From Singulisphaera sp. GP187 (GTDB lineage Bacteria; Planctomycetota; Planctomycetia; Isosphaerales; Isosphaeraceae): DNA of 64,000 nt. The position numbers and the translations under genes are program-made. The DNA lies in the NCBI RefSeq assembly GCF_900129635.1, contig NZ_FSRB01000001.1, forward strand, positions 1,837,501 through 1,901,500, read 5' to 3'. The notes beneath the pieces are model-generated. The model saw only the letters and a list, made by a program, of their open reading frames with translations, was not told the DNA's origin and did not search any database. Below are positions 41,920 to 51,009 of this stretch, one piece after another; position 1 is the stretch's first letter; every line of letters starts with the position of its first letter.

Positions 41920-44610
41920 GTGGCTCGCAAGTCCGCTAAGTCGTCACCAGAATCAACCCCCAAAACGCCCGCCAAACGTGCGTCGTCCGCTGATACCAAG
42001 ACTGCGAAGGCCGCGAAGGCGGAGACCAAGAGCACGAAGAGTCCGGCGAAGAGTCCCGCCAAAACCACGAAGAAAACCACGACCCCAAAGCGGCGTGCCA
42101 CTTCGGAGGAGGGAAGCGGTCGTTCGTTGGTGATCGTCGAGAGTCCTAAAAAGGCCAAATCGATCAACAAGTTCTTGGGAACGGCGTATGTGGTCAAGGC
42201 CAGCATGGGCCACGTCCGCGATCTGCCCGAGCGCAAGCTGGGCCTGGACGTCGAGCACGGCTACATCCCCTCGTACGAGATCATGAAGGGGAAGAAAGAT
42301 ACGGTCGGGGAACTGAAGCGCGAGGCCGCCAAGGCCGATATGGTCTACCTGGCGACTGACCCTGACCGTGAGGGTGAGGCGATCGCCTGGCACCTGCAGC
42401 AAGCGCTCGATCTCCCCGACGAGCGCGTCCGTCGGGTCATGTTTCACGAGATCACCGAACGTGCCGTCAAGGAGGCATTTCAGCATGTCGGTCCGATCAA
42501 CATGGAAATGGTCAATGCGCAGCAGGCGCGACGGTTCCTGGATCGGTTCGTGGGCTACCAGCTCAGCCCGCTCCTCTGGAGTAAGGTCGCCCGCCACCTG
42601 AGCGCGGGCCGGGTCCAGTCCGTGGCGGTCCGCCTGATCGCCGACCGCGAAAAGGAAATCCGCGCCTTCGTTTCGGAAGAGTACTGGAAGATCACCGCCT
42701 CCGTGAGTCCCGCGGGGTCGAAGGTTGAGTCGGACCGCTTCGAGGCGCTGCTGACCGAATGGCAAGGGGCGAAATTCGAGGTTGGTAACGAGGCGGACGC
42801 CACCGCGATTCGCAATGCCCTGGCGGAGGCCCCGTTCAAGGTCGCCAGCATCGAGGAAGTGGAGAAGCTCGACAAGGCCGATGCCCCGTTCAAGACAAGT
42901 ACCCTTCAGCAGCAAGGGGCGATCCGCTTGCGGTTCTCCGGTAAGCGGACGATGAAGGTCGCTCAGGAGCTCTACGAAGGTATCGACGTCGGGACCGACG
43001 GCCAGGTCGGTCTGATCACTTATATGAGAACCGACAGCCTGAGCGTCTCCAAGGAGGCGATCGAGCATGTCCGCGAGTTGATCAAGGCCGACTATGGCGA
43101 CCGCTACCTGCCGGCCAAGCCGCATCGCTACGCCGCGGGCAAGTCGGCCCAGGAAGCGCACGAGGCGATTCGGCCCACCGACCTCAGCCTGACGCCTGAG
43201 AAGATCAAAGGCCGGCTTTCGATCGATCAATTCAAACTTTATCAATTGATTTATCGTAGGTTTGTGGCCAGTCAGATGACCCCGGCCATCTTCGCGGTGA
43301 CGAACGTCTCGATCACGGCGGCCGAGGGACTGTTCAAGTCCCAAGGCAAGATCATGAAGTTCGACGGCTATCGTCGGGTGCTTTCACCGGCGGGGAAACA
43401 GGAGGACTCGCTCCTGCCGCCGCTCGTGGCCGACCAGCCCCTCGACCTCAACTCGCTCGACCCGACGCAGCACTTCACCCAGCCCCCGCCGCGGTTCACG
43501 GAAGCGACGCTCATCAAGGCGCTGGAAAAGGAGAATATCGGTCGTCCCAGTACCTACGCACCGATCATTCAGACGATCCAGACGCGCCTCTATGTCGAGC
43601 AGAAGGAACGGCGGTTCTTCGCCACCGACCTGGGAATGATCGTCACCGACCTCTTGGTCGAGCATTTCCCCAAGATCATGGACTTGAAGTTCACTGCCAA
43701 GATGGAGGATGAGCTCGACGAAATCGCCTCCGCCAAGGAGGAAATGGTCAAGGTTCTCGACGAGTTCTACCACCCGTTTCAGGACGCTCTGAAACTCGCC
43801 GAGAAGCAGATGCAGAAGGTGCAGGTGCTCTCCTCGGAAGTCTGCCTCGTCTGCGGGGCTCCGATGGTGGTCAAGTTCAGCAAGACCGGGCAATTCCTCG
43901 GCTGCTCGAAGTATCCCGAGTGCAAGTCCACCCGTCCGATGGACGGCTCGGCCCGCCCCGCGGCCGTCGAGACCGAGCACATCTGCACGAAGTGCGGCAA
44001 GCCGTTGATGCTCCGTGAGAGCAAGCGTGGTCAGTTCCTTTCCTGCTCCGGCTATCCCGCCTGCAAGGAGTCGTTCAACCTCAACGACCAAGGGCAACCG
44101 GTCCCCTCGGTCGTGGAAACCGACCACGTCTGCGAGAAGTGCGGCAAGCCGATGGCCCTGCGCCAAGGCTCGCGAGGGAACTTCCTGGGCTGCACGGGCT
44201 ACCCCAAGTGCCGGAACACGCTCCCGGTCGACGATCAAGGGCAACCCGTCACCCCCGTCAAGGTCGAGGTCAAGTGCGAGAAGTGCGGCGGCCCGATGGG
44301 AGTCAAACGAGGCAAGCGAGGCGCATTCCTCGGCTGCCTGAACTATCCGAAGTGCCGGAGCACCCAACCGGTCCCCGAGGAACTCAAGGAACAGATTGGG
44401 GAGGGGCCGGGAGCGGCTTCCACCGCGGCGAAAGACGACCTGAAGTCCATCGTCTGCGACGAGACCTGCGAGAATTGCGGCGGGGCCATGACCGTCCGTG
44501 AAGGTCGGCGAGGCTACTTCCTCGGCTGTGCCAACTTCCCGAAGTGCAAAGGGACGAAGGAACCCGGCGAAGCGACCCTGGAAAAGATCACCGCCGTCAC
44601 GGGTCGGTAA
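41920..44610 (+). CDS. topA: DNA topoisomerase I with five C-terminal zinc ribbons
   Basis: 896 residues from a GTG with AGGAAGG 4-5 bases upstream. It is a type IA topoisomerase that relaxes negative supercoils. A Lys/Ala/Thr-rich basic N-terminal extension (about 1-65) precedes the Toprim domain (LVIVESPKKAK near 70, and DPDREGEAIAWHL). The catalytic Tyr is in GLITYMRTDS (Tyr368). The core ends with the FTAKMEDELDEIA segment. Five C4 zinc ribbons follow (starting near CLVCGAP, CTKCGKP, CEKCGKP, CEKCGGP and CENCGGA), each with a GQFLGCSKYP-like middle. Three to four is the usual number, so this is a long tail. Monocistronic, with a clear terminator after the stop. Confidence 0.97.
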   Translation: MARKSAKSSPESTPKTPAKRASSADTKTAKAAKAETKSTKSPAKSPAKTTKKTTTPKRRATSEEGSGRSLVIVESPKKAKSINKFLGTAYVVKASMGHVRDLPERKLGLDVEHGYIPSYEIMKGKKDTVGELKREAAKADMVYLATDPDREGEAIAWHLQQALDLPDERVRRVMFHEITERAVKEAFQHVGPINMEMVNAQQARRFLDRFVGYQLSPLLWSKVARHLSAGRVQSVAVRLIADREKEIRAFVSEEYWKITASVSPAGSKVESDRFEALLTEWQGAKFEVGNEADATAIRNALAEAPFKVASIEEVEKLDKADAPFKTSTLQQQGAIRLRFSGKRTMKVAQELYEGIDVGTDGQVGLITYMRTDSLSVSKEAIEHVRELIKADYGDRYLPAKPHRYAAGKSAQEAHEAIRPTDLSLTPEKIKGRLSIDQFKLYQLIYRRFVASQMTPAIFAVTNVSITAAEGLFKSQGKIMKFDGYRRVLSPAGKQEDSLLPPLVADQPLDLNSLDPTQHFTQPPPRFTEATLIKALEKENIGRPSTYAPIIQTIQTRLYVEQKERRFFATDLGMIVTDLLVEHFPKIMDLKFTAKMEDELDEIASAKEEMVKVLDEFYHPFQDALKLAEKQMQKVQVLSSEVCLVCGAPMVVKFSKTGQFLGCSKYPECKSTRPMDGSARPAAVETEHICTKCGKPLMLRESKRGQFLSCSGYPACKESFNLNDQGQPVPSVVETDHVCEKCGKPMALRQGSRGNFLGCTGYPKCRNTLPVDDQGQPVTPVKVEVKCEKCGGPMGVKRGKRGAFLGCLNYPKCRSTQPVPEELKEQIGEGPGAASTAAKDDLKSIVCDETCENCGGAMTVREGRRGYFLGCANFPKCKGTKEPGEATLEKITAVTGR

Positions 44611-44654
44611 GACCTTTGACGTGTCGCTGGTCTTGAAAAAAGACAAGGATCCGG

Positions 44655-44687
44655 AAAGGCCCGACTCGTCCGCGAGCCGGGCCTTTT
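44655..44687 (+). terminator. Intrinsic terminator of topA
   Basis: AAAGGCCCG pairs with CGGGCCTTT, with an inner CTCG/CGAG stem interrupted by one A-C mismatch, followed by four T. It lies 45 bases after the topA stop. Confidence 0.75.
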
Positions 44688-44901
44688 CTCCTTTGTCAAG
44701 CGATGCCAAATCCGCGAGAAAGTCGTCATCAAGTCACGATCAATCCGCGGTGAGGCTCGAATCCCTCGCGAGGTGGGCTCGCCCCCCCCTCTTATAAATA
44801 GCTTCTTTTTGACCAGGGTGAGTCGGGGACAAGCGCGCCCCCAGCCGGGCGAGCGCCCAGCGAACGAACATCCTTGACCGGGGCCCGAAGCGGCATCCTG
44901 G

Positions 44902-45333
44902 CTATTCCTGACCTGGCTCTGGCTCCTCGATCGCCATCGGAGTGGGTGGCGAGAGGCGAAGTGCAAGCGCGTAGGCCGTGGCGTAGGTCCGACAGTGGGA
45001 GATCGAAATCAGGATGTCACCGATTCCCTTCTGCAAGGCGAGCTCCTTGGCCCCGCCACAGATCAGAACTTGCGGTTGACCGCCTCCTAAATTCCGAACC
45101 TCCAGGTCGGTCCAAGCCAGTCCTCGGCTCCAACCGGTCCCCATCGCCTTGAGGATCGCTTCCTTCGCCGCCCACCGGCCGGCGAAATGCTCGATCGCAT
45201 GTTTGCGAGCTTGACAATAGCGAATCTCGCGCTCGGTATAGACGCGACGCAGGAATAATTCGCCATGCTGTTCGATCATCTTGCCGATTCGAGGGCACTC
45301 GATAATGTCCGTGCCGATGCCCAAGATTTCCAT
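44902..45333 (-). CDS. acpS: Holo-acyl-carrier-protein synthase
   Basis: 143 residues, slightly longer than the usual 120-130 owing to a Pro/Glu-rich tail. It transfers 4'-phosphopantetheine from CoA to the Ser of carrier proteins. The conserved motifs are GIGTDI (Asp9), FAGRWAAKEAILKAMG (Glu58, metal-binding) and ISISHCRTYATA near the end. It is the only intact phosphopantetheinyl transferase in this window, relevant because the transferase-like domain fused to the second synthase lacks its metal-binding residues. AcpS enzymes mostly serve fatty-acid ACP; whether it can load the synthase carriers is unknown. It is read toward topA, whose terminator lies between them. Confidence 0.95.
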   Translation of the reverse strand: MEILGIGTDIIECPRIGKMIEQHGELFLRRVYTEREIRYCQARKHAIEHFAGRWAAKEAILKAMGTGWSRGLAWTDLEVRNLGGGQPQVLICGGAKELALQKGIGDILISISHCRTYATAYALALRLSPPTPMAIEEPEPGQE

Positions 45334-45624
45334 GCCGGTTCGTTTTCCTACAAGGGGGAGTGCGTTGACGGGACGTCGAGCGACTCCAGTTTAATCCAAC
45401 GCGCCGGCCACGTCCAAGTCGGGCCTACGACCTCGCTCTGACGAGGGAGCTGTGGCCTACTCAAGGTTCGGTTCTGCGGCCGACGGGTCAACCTGAGCCG
45501 CATCGTACCCCGAAGTCGGCTCGCGACCTCGTCGGCCGTGCGCTATACTAACAGAGTGGCAGGACCGCCGGCGCTGACCCGCACTCGCCCTGTTTCGATC
45601 CTTCTCCCATGGATGAATTCCTCG

Positions 45625-47916
45625 ATGGATTTGTTTGCCGATCTCACCGAACCTCAGCGCAAGGCGGTCGCTCACGTCGAGGGCCCGCTGCTGGTCTTGG
45701 CCGGCGCCGGATCGGGCAAGACGAGGGTCATCACGAGACGCGTCGCCAACCTGCTTCAGCATGGGATCGCGGGACGGAACATCCTCGCTCTCACGTTTAC
45801 GAACAAAGCGGCCGGTGAGATGCGCGAGCGAATCGAAGCGCTTGCGCCGAAATCCGAGGTCTGGGTCGGAACGTTCCACAGCTTGTGCGCCCGGCTGTTG
45901 CGAACCTACTCCCCCCTGGTCGGTATCGATCGAGGGTTCACGATCTACGATCAGTCCGATCGACTTCGCGCCGTCAAGCAGACGATGGCCCGGCTCGATC
46001 TCGACGAGGTCTCGGTCCCCCCTGAACGGATCGACTCCGCGATCAGCCGGGCCAAAAACGACCTGATCACTCCCGAAATCATGTCTCGAAGGATCGGGGA
46101 CCACACCGACGCGATCGTCGCCAAGGTCTATCGGGCCTACCAAGAACGGCTCCAAGAATCTTCGGCCGTGGATTTCGATGACCTGCTCGTCCATCTCGTG
46201 ACGATCCTGAAGACGAAACCGGACGTCCGAGCCCATCTCGACGCGAGATTCCGCTACGTGTTGGTCGACGAATATCAAGATACGAACCTCGCCCAGTATG
46301 CGATCGTCCGCGCGCTCTCGACCGACATTCCCAACCTCTGCGTCACCGGCGACCCCGATCAGTCGATCTACGGATGGCGAGGCGCGAATCTTAATAACAT
46401 CCTTGAATTCGAACAAGATTTCCCAGGCTGCCGAGTCGTTAAACTCGAACAAAACTATCGAAGTACCAAGAACATCTTACAAGTCGCGGATCACTTGATC
46501 CGATTCAATAGCCGGCGCAAAGCCAAGGCGCTGACGACCGAGAATCCGACCGGTGCGCCGGTCGAGCTGACGGTCTACTCCAACGAGACGGAAGAAGCCC
46601 GAGGGGTCGCGACGAAGGTCCTCAGTTTCGTGCGGGATGGGGGAGTCACGTTTGGTGATATCGCGGTCTTCTGCCGGGTGACCGCACTCACCCGAAACTT
46701 CGAAATGACCTTTCGGGCCGCGAAGATCCCGTATCAGATCGTGGGCGGCGTTTCCTTTTACGAGCGTCAGGAGGTCAAGGACGTCCTGGCCTACCTCAAC
46801 CTGCTCGTGAATCCGAAGGACGACGTTTCGTTCGGCCGGGTGGTGAACGTTCCCCCACGCGGCCTGGGGAAAACGTCGCTCGATCACCTCGCGGCGCGAG
46901 CCAAAGCGCTCAAGCTTCCCCTGCTCGCGATGTCCCGCCAAGCCTCGGCGGTTCCCGGACTGAAAGACAAAGCGGCCCGAGGCTTCCGCGACTTCGGGAT
47001 GCTGATGGATGAGCTGTCGGCGTTGCGCGATCACACCGCCGAGGAGGTCACGCGCAAGCTCCTCGCTCTGACCGGCTACCGCGAGTACCTCGCCGACGAA
47101 TCCAAGACGAACGGCGAGGAGCGGCTCGCCAACATCGATGAGCTTGTGTCCGCGGCGCGCGAGTTCGATCGGGAGCATCCGGGCGCGTCCATCATCGATT
47201 TCATGGAGGAGATCAGCCTTTCCTCCGCGGTCGATCGCTGGAAGGACGAAGGGGGCGCGGTCACCTTGATGACCCTCCATGCCGCCAAGGGACTCGAATT
47301 CCCTGTCGTCTTCCTCGTCGGCTTGGAGCAAGGGATCCTCCCCCACTCCCGGGTTCGAGATGACGAGCGCGAGATGGAGGAGGAGCGTCGCCTGCTCTTC
47401 GTGGGAATCACACGGGCCGAACGCGAGCTCTACCTGAGTCATTGTCGGGTCCGGGAGTTCCGAGGCCAGCGACAGGCGACGATCCCGTCGTGCTTCCTGG
47501 GGGAATTGCCCGAAGAGCCGATGAGCTTCCGGGACCTCTCCGAAAACGACATGACCTCCTCGTCCGTCGGCTGGAGGCGGCCGGAAACTTCGACGCCCTG
47601 GGCGCCTCGCGGTTCAGCGCCCCCGGCTCCGCGCGGTTCGGCGCCCTGGGCAGCGCGTAGTTCCGTGCCCTCGGCTCCGCCGAAAGGCTTTCGGATCACC
47701 ACCGCGGCCGAGCTGGGCGGGGCCCCGGCGTCGCCTACCAACCTCGGTGATTTCCGGCCTGGAATTTCGGTTCTCCACCCGCAGTATGGCATCGGTCGGA
47801 TTATCGCGATCGAGGGCGCGGGTCCGAACCGAAAGGGGCGGGTTGCGTTCACCGTCGGAGGAGAGAAGACCTTTGTCCTCGCCAAGTCACCGCTTCGCCC
47901 GGTGACCGGCAAGTAG
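45625..47916 (+). CDS. UvrD/PcrA-type superfamily 1 DNA helicase
   Basis: 763 residues from the ATG at 45625 (MDLFADLTEPQRKAV); an ATG at 45613 and an upstream GTG at 45538 are alternatives without better signals. ATP-driven 3'-5' unwinding with roles in repair and replication restart. Motifs: Walker A AGAGSGKT (near 26-33), VDEYQDTN (Walker B, near 214), GDPDQSIYGWRGA, QNYRS, VTLMTLHAAKGLEF and VGITRAERELYLS. After the helicase core comes a linker of about 45 residues with repeated APRGSAP-type units (47600-47690), then a Tudor-like C-terminal domain (GISVLHPQYGIGRIIA) typical of PcrA, which binds RNA polymerase. This tail makes PcrA the closer name. Confidence 0.94.
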   Translation: MDLFADLTEPQRKAVAHVEGPLLVLAGAGSGKTRVITRRVANLLQHGIAGRNILALTFTNKAAGEMRERIEALAPKSEVWVGTFHSLCARLLRTYSPLVGIDRGFTIYDQSDRLRAVKQTMARLDLDEVSVPPERIDSAISRAKNDLITPEIMSRRIGDHTDAIVAKVYRAYQERLQESSAVDFDDLLVHLVTILKTKPDVRAHLDARFRYVLVDEYQDTNLAQYAIVRALSTDIPNLCVTGDPDQSIYGWRGANLNNILEFEQDFPGCRVVKLEQNYRSTKNILQVADHLIRFNSRRKAKALTTENPTGAPVELTVYSNETEEARGVATKVLSFVRDGGVTFGDIAVFCRVTALTRNFEMTFRAAKIPYQIVGGVSFYERQEVKDVLAYLNLLVNPKDDVSFGRVVNVPPRGLGKTSLDHLAARAKALKLPLLAMSRQASAVPGLKDKAARGFRDFGMLMDELSALRDHTAEEVTRKLLALTGYREYLADESKTNGEERLANIDELVSAAREFDREHPGASIIDFMEEISLSSAVDRWKDEGGAVTLMTLHAAKGLEFPVVFLVGLEQGILPHSRVRDDEREMEEERRLLFVGITRAERELYLSHCRVREFRGQRQATIPSCFLGELPEEPMSFRDLSENDMTSSSVGWRRPETSTPWAPRGSAPPAPRGSAPWAARSSVPSAPPKGFRITTAAELGGAPASPTNLGDFRPGISVLHPQYGIGRIIAIEGAGPNRKGRVAFTVGGEKTFVLAKSPLRPVTGK

Positions 47917-48082
47917 GACTCGCGTCGGAGCCTCCGTCGCGAATCCGCTTCGTATTGGTCCCACCGGGGACACACCTTCGACTCGATTCCACATTGTTCA
48001 AGGATCAAGACCGTTCGATGGATCTCGCCCCCTTATTTTTCCTTTTTGGATTCAGGGGGCCTAGCTGAGGAAAATTCAGAGC

Positions 48083-48802
48083 ATGCCACGCCTGGGTGTC
48101 AACATCGATCACGTCGCGACCCTGCGCCAGGCTCGCGGAGGTAAGGAACCTGATCCGGTCTGGGCGGCCGCCCTTGCCGAGCTCGCCGGCGCCGATGGGA
48201 TCACGATCCATCTCCGCGAGGATCGTCGGCACATCCAGGACCGGGACTTGCGCTTGCTCCGCGAGACCGTCAACGTTCGACTCAACCTCGAACTCTCGAT
48301 CGACCCCGCGATCATTGCGATCGCTCTCGAGACCCGTCCCGACCAGGTCACGTTCGTCCCGGAACGCCGCGCCGAGCTGACGACCGAGGGGGGCCTGGAC
48401 GTTCTCGGACATCGCGATCGTGTCGCCGAGGCCGTCAAACGTTGCCTGGACGCAGGGCTGGAGGTCAGTCTGTTTATCGACCCCGACCCGGCCCAGGTCG
48501 AGCTCTCCGCCGCGTTGGGAGCCCAGGCGGTCGAGTTGCACACGGGCCGTTATGCCGACGCCGTAGCCGAACTCGATCAGACCCGCGAACTCAACGCCCT
48601 GATCGAGGCGGGACGGATCACAGTCGCCAGTGGCCTGAAACTGCACGCAGGGCACGGCCTCAACTACCAAAACGTCGGGCCGATCGCTCAAGTGGCGGGC
48701 ATGACGGAATTGAACATCGGCCATAGCATCATTTCACGGGCGGTCTTTGTCGGTCTCGAACGAGCGGTTCGAGAAATGAAGGATTGCTTGATTACGAGAT
48801 AA
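48083..48802 (+). CDS. pdxJ: Pyridoxine 5'-phosphate synthase
   Basis: 239 residues. It condenses 3-amino-2-oxopropyl phosphate and 1-deoxyxylulose 5-phosphate to make pyridoxine 5'-phosphate in vitamin B6 biosynthesis. The TIM-barrel motifs are intact: [17 protein letters not shown] (substrate site), [26 protein letters not shown] and the C-terminal [18 protein letters not shown]. The ATG has AGGA 11 bases upstream. pdxJ lies 166 bases after the helicase gene and 115 bases before dapA; the three may be cotranscribed, but functions do not link them. Confidence 0.97.
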   Translation: MPRLGVNIDHVATLRQARGGKEPDPVWAAALAELAGADGITIHLREDRRHIQDRDLRLLRETVNVRLNLELSIDPAIIAIALETRPDQVTFVPERRAELTTEGGLDVLGHRDRVAEAVKRCLDAGLEVSLFIDPDPAQVELSAALGAQAVELHTGRYADAVAELDQTRELNALIEAGRITVASGLKLHAGHGLNYQNVGPIAQVAGMTELNIGHSIISRAVFVGLERAVREMKDCLITR

Positions 48803-48917
48803 ATCGGTTGATTTGAGTGCGCTGCCTTGGAGATATGGGCTTCCCTCTCAGGCAGTCGCCTCTTAGAATTGACACGCGGTCTCATCGTGCGCGGATCTTC
48901 GAGGGCGGGAGTTGGGA

Positions 48918-49817
48918 ATGTCATCCAAGGGTCAAATGTTTGCTGGGTGTACCGTGGCGCTGGTCACCCCGTTTCGTAATGGCGAGGTCGATTACCCACT
49001 CCTTGAAGAGTCCGTGGACTGGTACATCGCACAAGGGATTCCCGTCATCAGCCCGGTGGGCACGACGGGTGAGTGTCCGACGCTGACTCATGATGAGCAC
49101 GAGCGGGTCATCGCCACGGTCGTCGAACGTGCGGCAGGGCGTGCCAAGGTGCTTCCGGGCACCGGGTCGAATTCCACGACCGAGGCCGTGCGGCTCACGC
49201 GTTTTGCGGCCAAGGCGGGGGCCGACGGGGCCTTGCTCGTCTCACCGTACTATAACCGCCCGATGCAAGAGGGGCTTTACGCCCATTTTGCCCGGATCGC
49301 GGAAAGCGTGGACCTTCCGCTCGTCCTTTATAACGTACCGGGACGAACCGGCCGGAACGTTGAGCCCGCGACAATTGAACGACTTGCCAAGTTGGGACCG
49401 ATCGTCGCGGTCAAGGAAGCGAGCGGCTCGCTCGACCAGGTGAGCGAACTCCTCTGCCGGACCGACCTCACGATTTTGTCGGGCGACGACAGCCTCACGC
49501 TGCCGATGCTCGCGCTCGGCGCCGAGGGAGTGATCTCGGTGGTGGCCAACCTCGTTCCCAAAGACATGATGGCCTTGGTCGCCGCGTTCGAGCAGGGAAA
49601 TCGGGACGAAGCGCGTCGGCTTCATTTGAAGCTGTTCCCGCTCTGTCGCGATCTCCTCGCGATTGCCGCAAACCCGATCCCGGTCAAGATGGCCCTCGCT
49701 ATGCTGGGACGCGGCAACGGCGAGTTCCGACTCCCGCTTTGCCCCCCCGATGAGCAGGCTCAACAGGCCATTCGTACGAGCCTAACTCGCTATGGCCTCT
49801 TGACAGGTGTGGCATAA
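48918..49817 (+). CDS. dapA: 4-hydroxy-tetrahydrodipicolinate synthase
   Basis: 299 residues from the ATG at 48918 with GGGAG 7 bases upstream; a TTG at 48912 is unlikely. It condenses pyruvate with aspartate semialdehyde on the way to diaminopimelate and lysine. The Schiff-base Lys is in VAVKEASG (Lys166), the catalytic Tyr in VLYNVPGR (Tyr138), and the substrate site GTTGE at 48-52. The peptidoglycan link is relevant because planctomycetes have peptidoglycan with DAP. No typical lysine riboswitch is seen in the 115 bases upstream. Confidence 0.96.
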   Translation: MSSKGQMFAGCTVALVTPFRNGEVDYPLLEESVDWYIAQGIPVISPVGTTGECPTLTHDEHERVIATVVERAAGRAKVLPGTGSNSTTEAVRLTRFAAKAGADGALLVSPYYNRPMQEGLYAHFARIAESVDLPLVLYNVPGRTGRNVEPATIERLAKLGPIVAVKEASGSLDQVSELLCRTDLTILSGDDSLTLPMLALGAEGVISVVANLVPKDMMALVAAFEQGNRDEARRLHLKLFPLCRDLLAIAANPIPVKMALAMLGRGNGEFRLPLCPPDEQAQQAIRTSLTRYGLLTGVA

Positions 49818-50066
49818 TTAACTGAACGGTCTAATGGATCGATCAAGCGTGACCGCCTGGTCGGTGAGCCACGACCTTTTCTTCCGATCGATTTGTCTTT
49901 CGGATCGTTTGCTAGTTTCAGGACTGTTTTCGCGGTGTGAGTGATTAGATTTCCTTCCTAGAGATCGGACGTCCACCCCTCACACATCCTTCCCCCTCGG
50001 TCGAACTTCGGGCTCACTCAGGCTCGTCTCCTCATGAGCTGGATGTTCCCCCCCGTCAGCGACGGG
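49818..50066. other. Leader region between dapA and the attenuator
   Basis: About 250 bases without a gene. CCCGTC (50052-50057) and GACGGG (50061-50066) form a compact hairpin directly before the antiterminator arm. The rest is T-rich (49880-49960); no confident promoter was found. Confidence 0.5.
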
Positions 50067-50140
50067 TTGATCTCTGGCCCGAGATCAATGGCGAGCTCAA
50101 TGCGGATGTGACGCATCCGTTGATCTCGGTTATTTTTTTC
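50067..50140 (+). promoter_or_regulatory. Candidate transcription attenuator upstream of the ArsR-type gene
   Basis: The octamer TTGATCTC occurs twice (50067-50074 and 50120-50127) and its complement GAGATCAA lies between (50081-50088). The middle copy can pair upstream (8 bp, 6-base loop: antiterminator form) or downstream (terminator form). In the terminator form it extends to 13 bp (CCGAGATCAATGG with CCGTTGATCTCGG, one wobble), encloses a small GGATG/CATCC hairpin and is followed by TTATTTTTTT. The terminator ends only 24 bases before the ATG at 50164. Confidence 0.65.
50079..50140 (+). terminator. Intrinsic terminator form of the attenuator
   Basis: 13-bp stem between 50079-50091 and 50117-50129 with a T-rich tail (50130-50140). 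If it acts simply as the end of the dapA transcript, no room is left for a full promoter before the ArsR-type start, which argues for a regulated leader. Confidence 0.75.
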
Positions 50141-50163
50141 TTTTGACACAAATTGAGGTTTTC

Positions 50164-50562
50164 ATGGCACGCAAGACCGTCAAGAAATCTGCCGCAGTGA
50201 CTGTGGCACCGGAACCCCAGCAGGAAGTGTCCGAACCCGCCGTTCGTGAGCTTGCTCAGGTGTTCAAGCTGCTCAGCGACGAGACTCGGCTTCGCATTCT
50301 CTTTTACCTGGCTCAGAACGGTGAGCTTCACGTCACCGATCTTTGCAACCGCCTCGGCCAAAGCCAGCCCGCCGTGAGCCATCATCTGGCGCTGCTGCGC
50401 GTCTCGGGGCTGATCGAAGCGCGACGTGAAGGCAAGCACAATTTCTACAGCGTTCTGACCGAGCACTTCAGCGAACTGTTGGTCAGCCTGTTCTCGGCGA
50501 CCGGTGAGATGCCGCGCAAGGTTCGCTTCCACGACTTCACGCTCACCTACTCGGGCGAGTGA
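50164..50562 (+). CDS. ArsR-family transcriptional regulator
   Basis: 132 residues from the ATG at 50164 with GAGG 8 bases upstream; a TTG at 50143 is an alternative. The winged helix is typical of ArsR/SmtB: VFKLLSDETRLRILFYLAQN, then ELHVTDLCNRLGQSQPAVSHHLALLRVSGLI as the HTH, and EARREGKHNFYSV as the wing. There is a Lys/Thr/Pro-rich N-terminal arm of about 25 residues. The metal-binding CxC of ArsR and the DxH of SmtB helix 5 are not seen, so it is probably not a metal sensor. Planctomycetes have a conserved relative of this length with the C-terminal KVRFHDFTLTY segment. Its target is unknown; the leader suggests that its own synthesis is controlled. Confidence 0.88.
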   Translation: MARKTVKKSAAVTVAPEPQQEVSEPAVRELAQVFKLLSDETRLRILFYLAQNGELHVTDLCNRLGQSQPAVSHHLALLRVSGLIEARREGKHNFYSVLTEHFSELLVSLFSATGEMPRKVRFHDFTLTYSGE

Positions 50563-50753
50563 GCACGATCCAGGTTGAGTCGGACTCGAACTTGGGAAAT
50601 CGCTGGTTCCGCGTGCGACGTCCCACTCGACCCTCGAAGGTCGACGCGACGAAGCACGTCTCAATGATTTGTGGGGATGTCCTGGAGCGAATTGGACGAG
50701 CTCCAGGGCAGCCGGATCGTCTCAAGAGGGGAATCCGGACCGGTACGGGCAAG

Positions 50754-50774
50754 TGAGTGAGCGAGCGAGCGAGC
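50754..50774. repeat. Tetranucleotide repeat (GAGT)n(GAGC)n
   Basis: Two GAGT units followed by about three and a half GAGC units. It lies in noncoding sequence about 290 bases before the Skp-like start. Too short to call a phase-variable tract. Confidence 0.5.
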
Positions 50775-50953
50775 GGGAGCAAGCAAGGGATCCGATTCAT
50801 TGTCGGCTCCGCGACCCTTGTTCGTTGAGGTTCGACTTGACCGCTTGCGCGGATCACGGCAAAATGCCGCTCGACATGGAGACCCCGGGCTAGACGTCGT
50901 GGCAGGGTTCCCTGCGCGATCTGGACCGGGCCGGGCGGTCTACCAGGCGGACC

Positions 50954-51009
50954 CCTTTGACAGTCTCAAAGGTGGACGTGGCGGACGCTCCCTCGGCGTG
51001 AACGCCGAG
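50954..51009 (+). promoter_or_regulatory. Two adjacent leader hairpins upstream of the Skp-like gene
   Basis: CCTTTGA with TCAAAGG (50954-50972, 5-base loop) and CTCGGCGT with ACGCCGAG (50992-51009, tight loop), the second followed by GTTTT. They end 55 bases before the start codon. They could be a terminator and leader structure or processing sites. Confidence 0.4.

Noticed and set aside
41953..44709. Long minus-strand open frames opposite topA
   Set aside because: Shadows of topA codon usage; topA has complete catalytic motifs and zinc ribbons.
48803..48917. Lysine riboswitch before dapA
   Set aside because: The gap is only 115 bases and shows no L-box-like helices.
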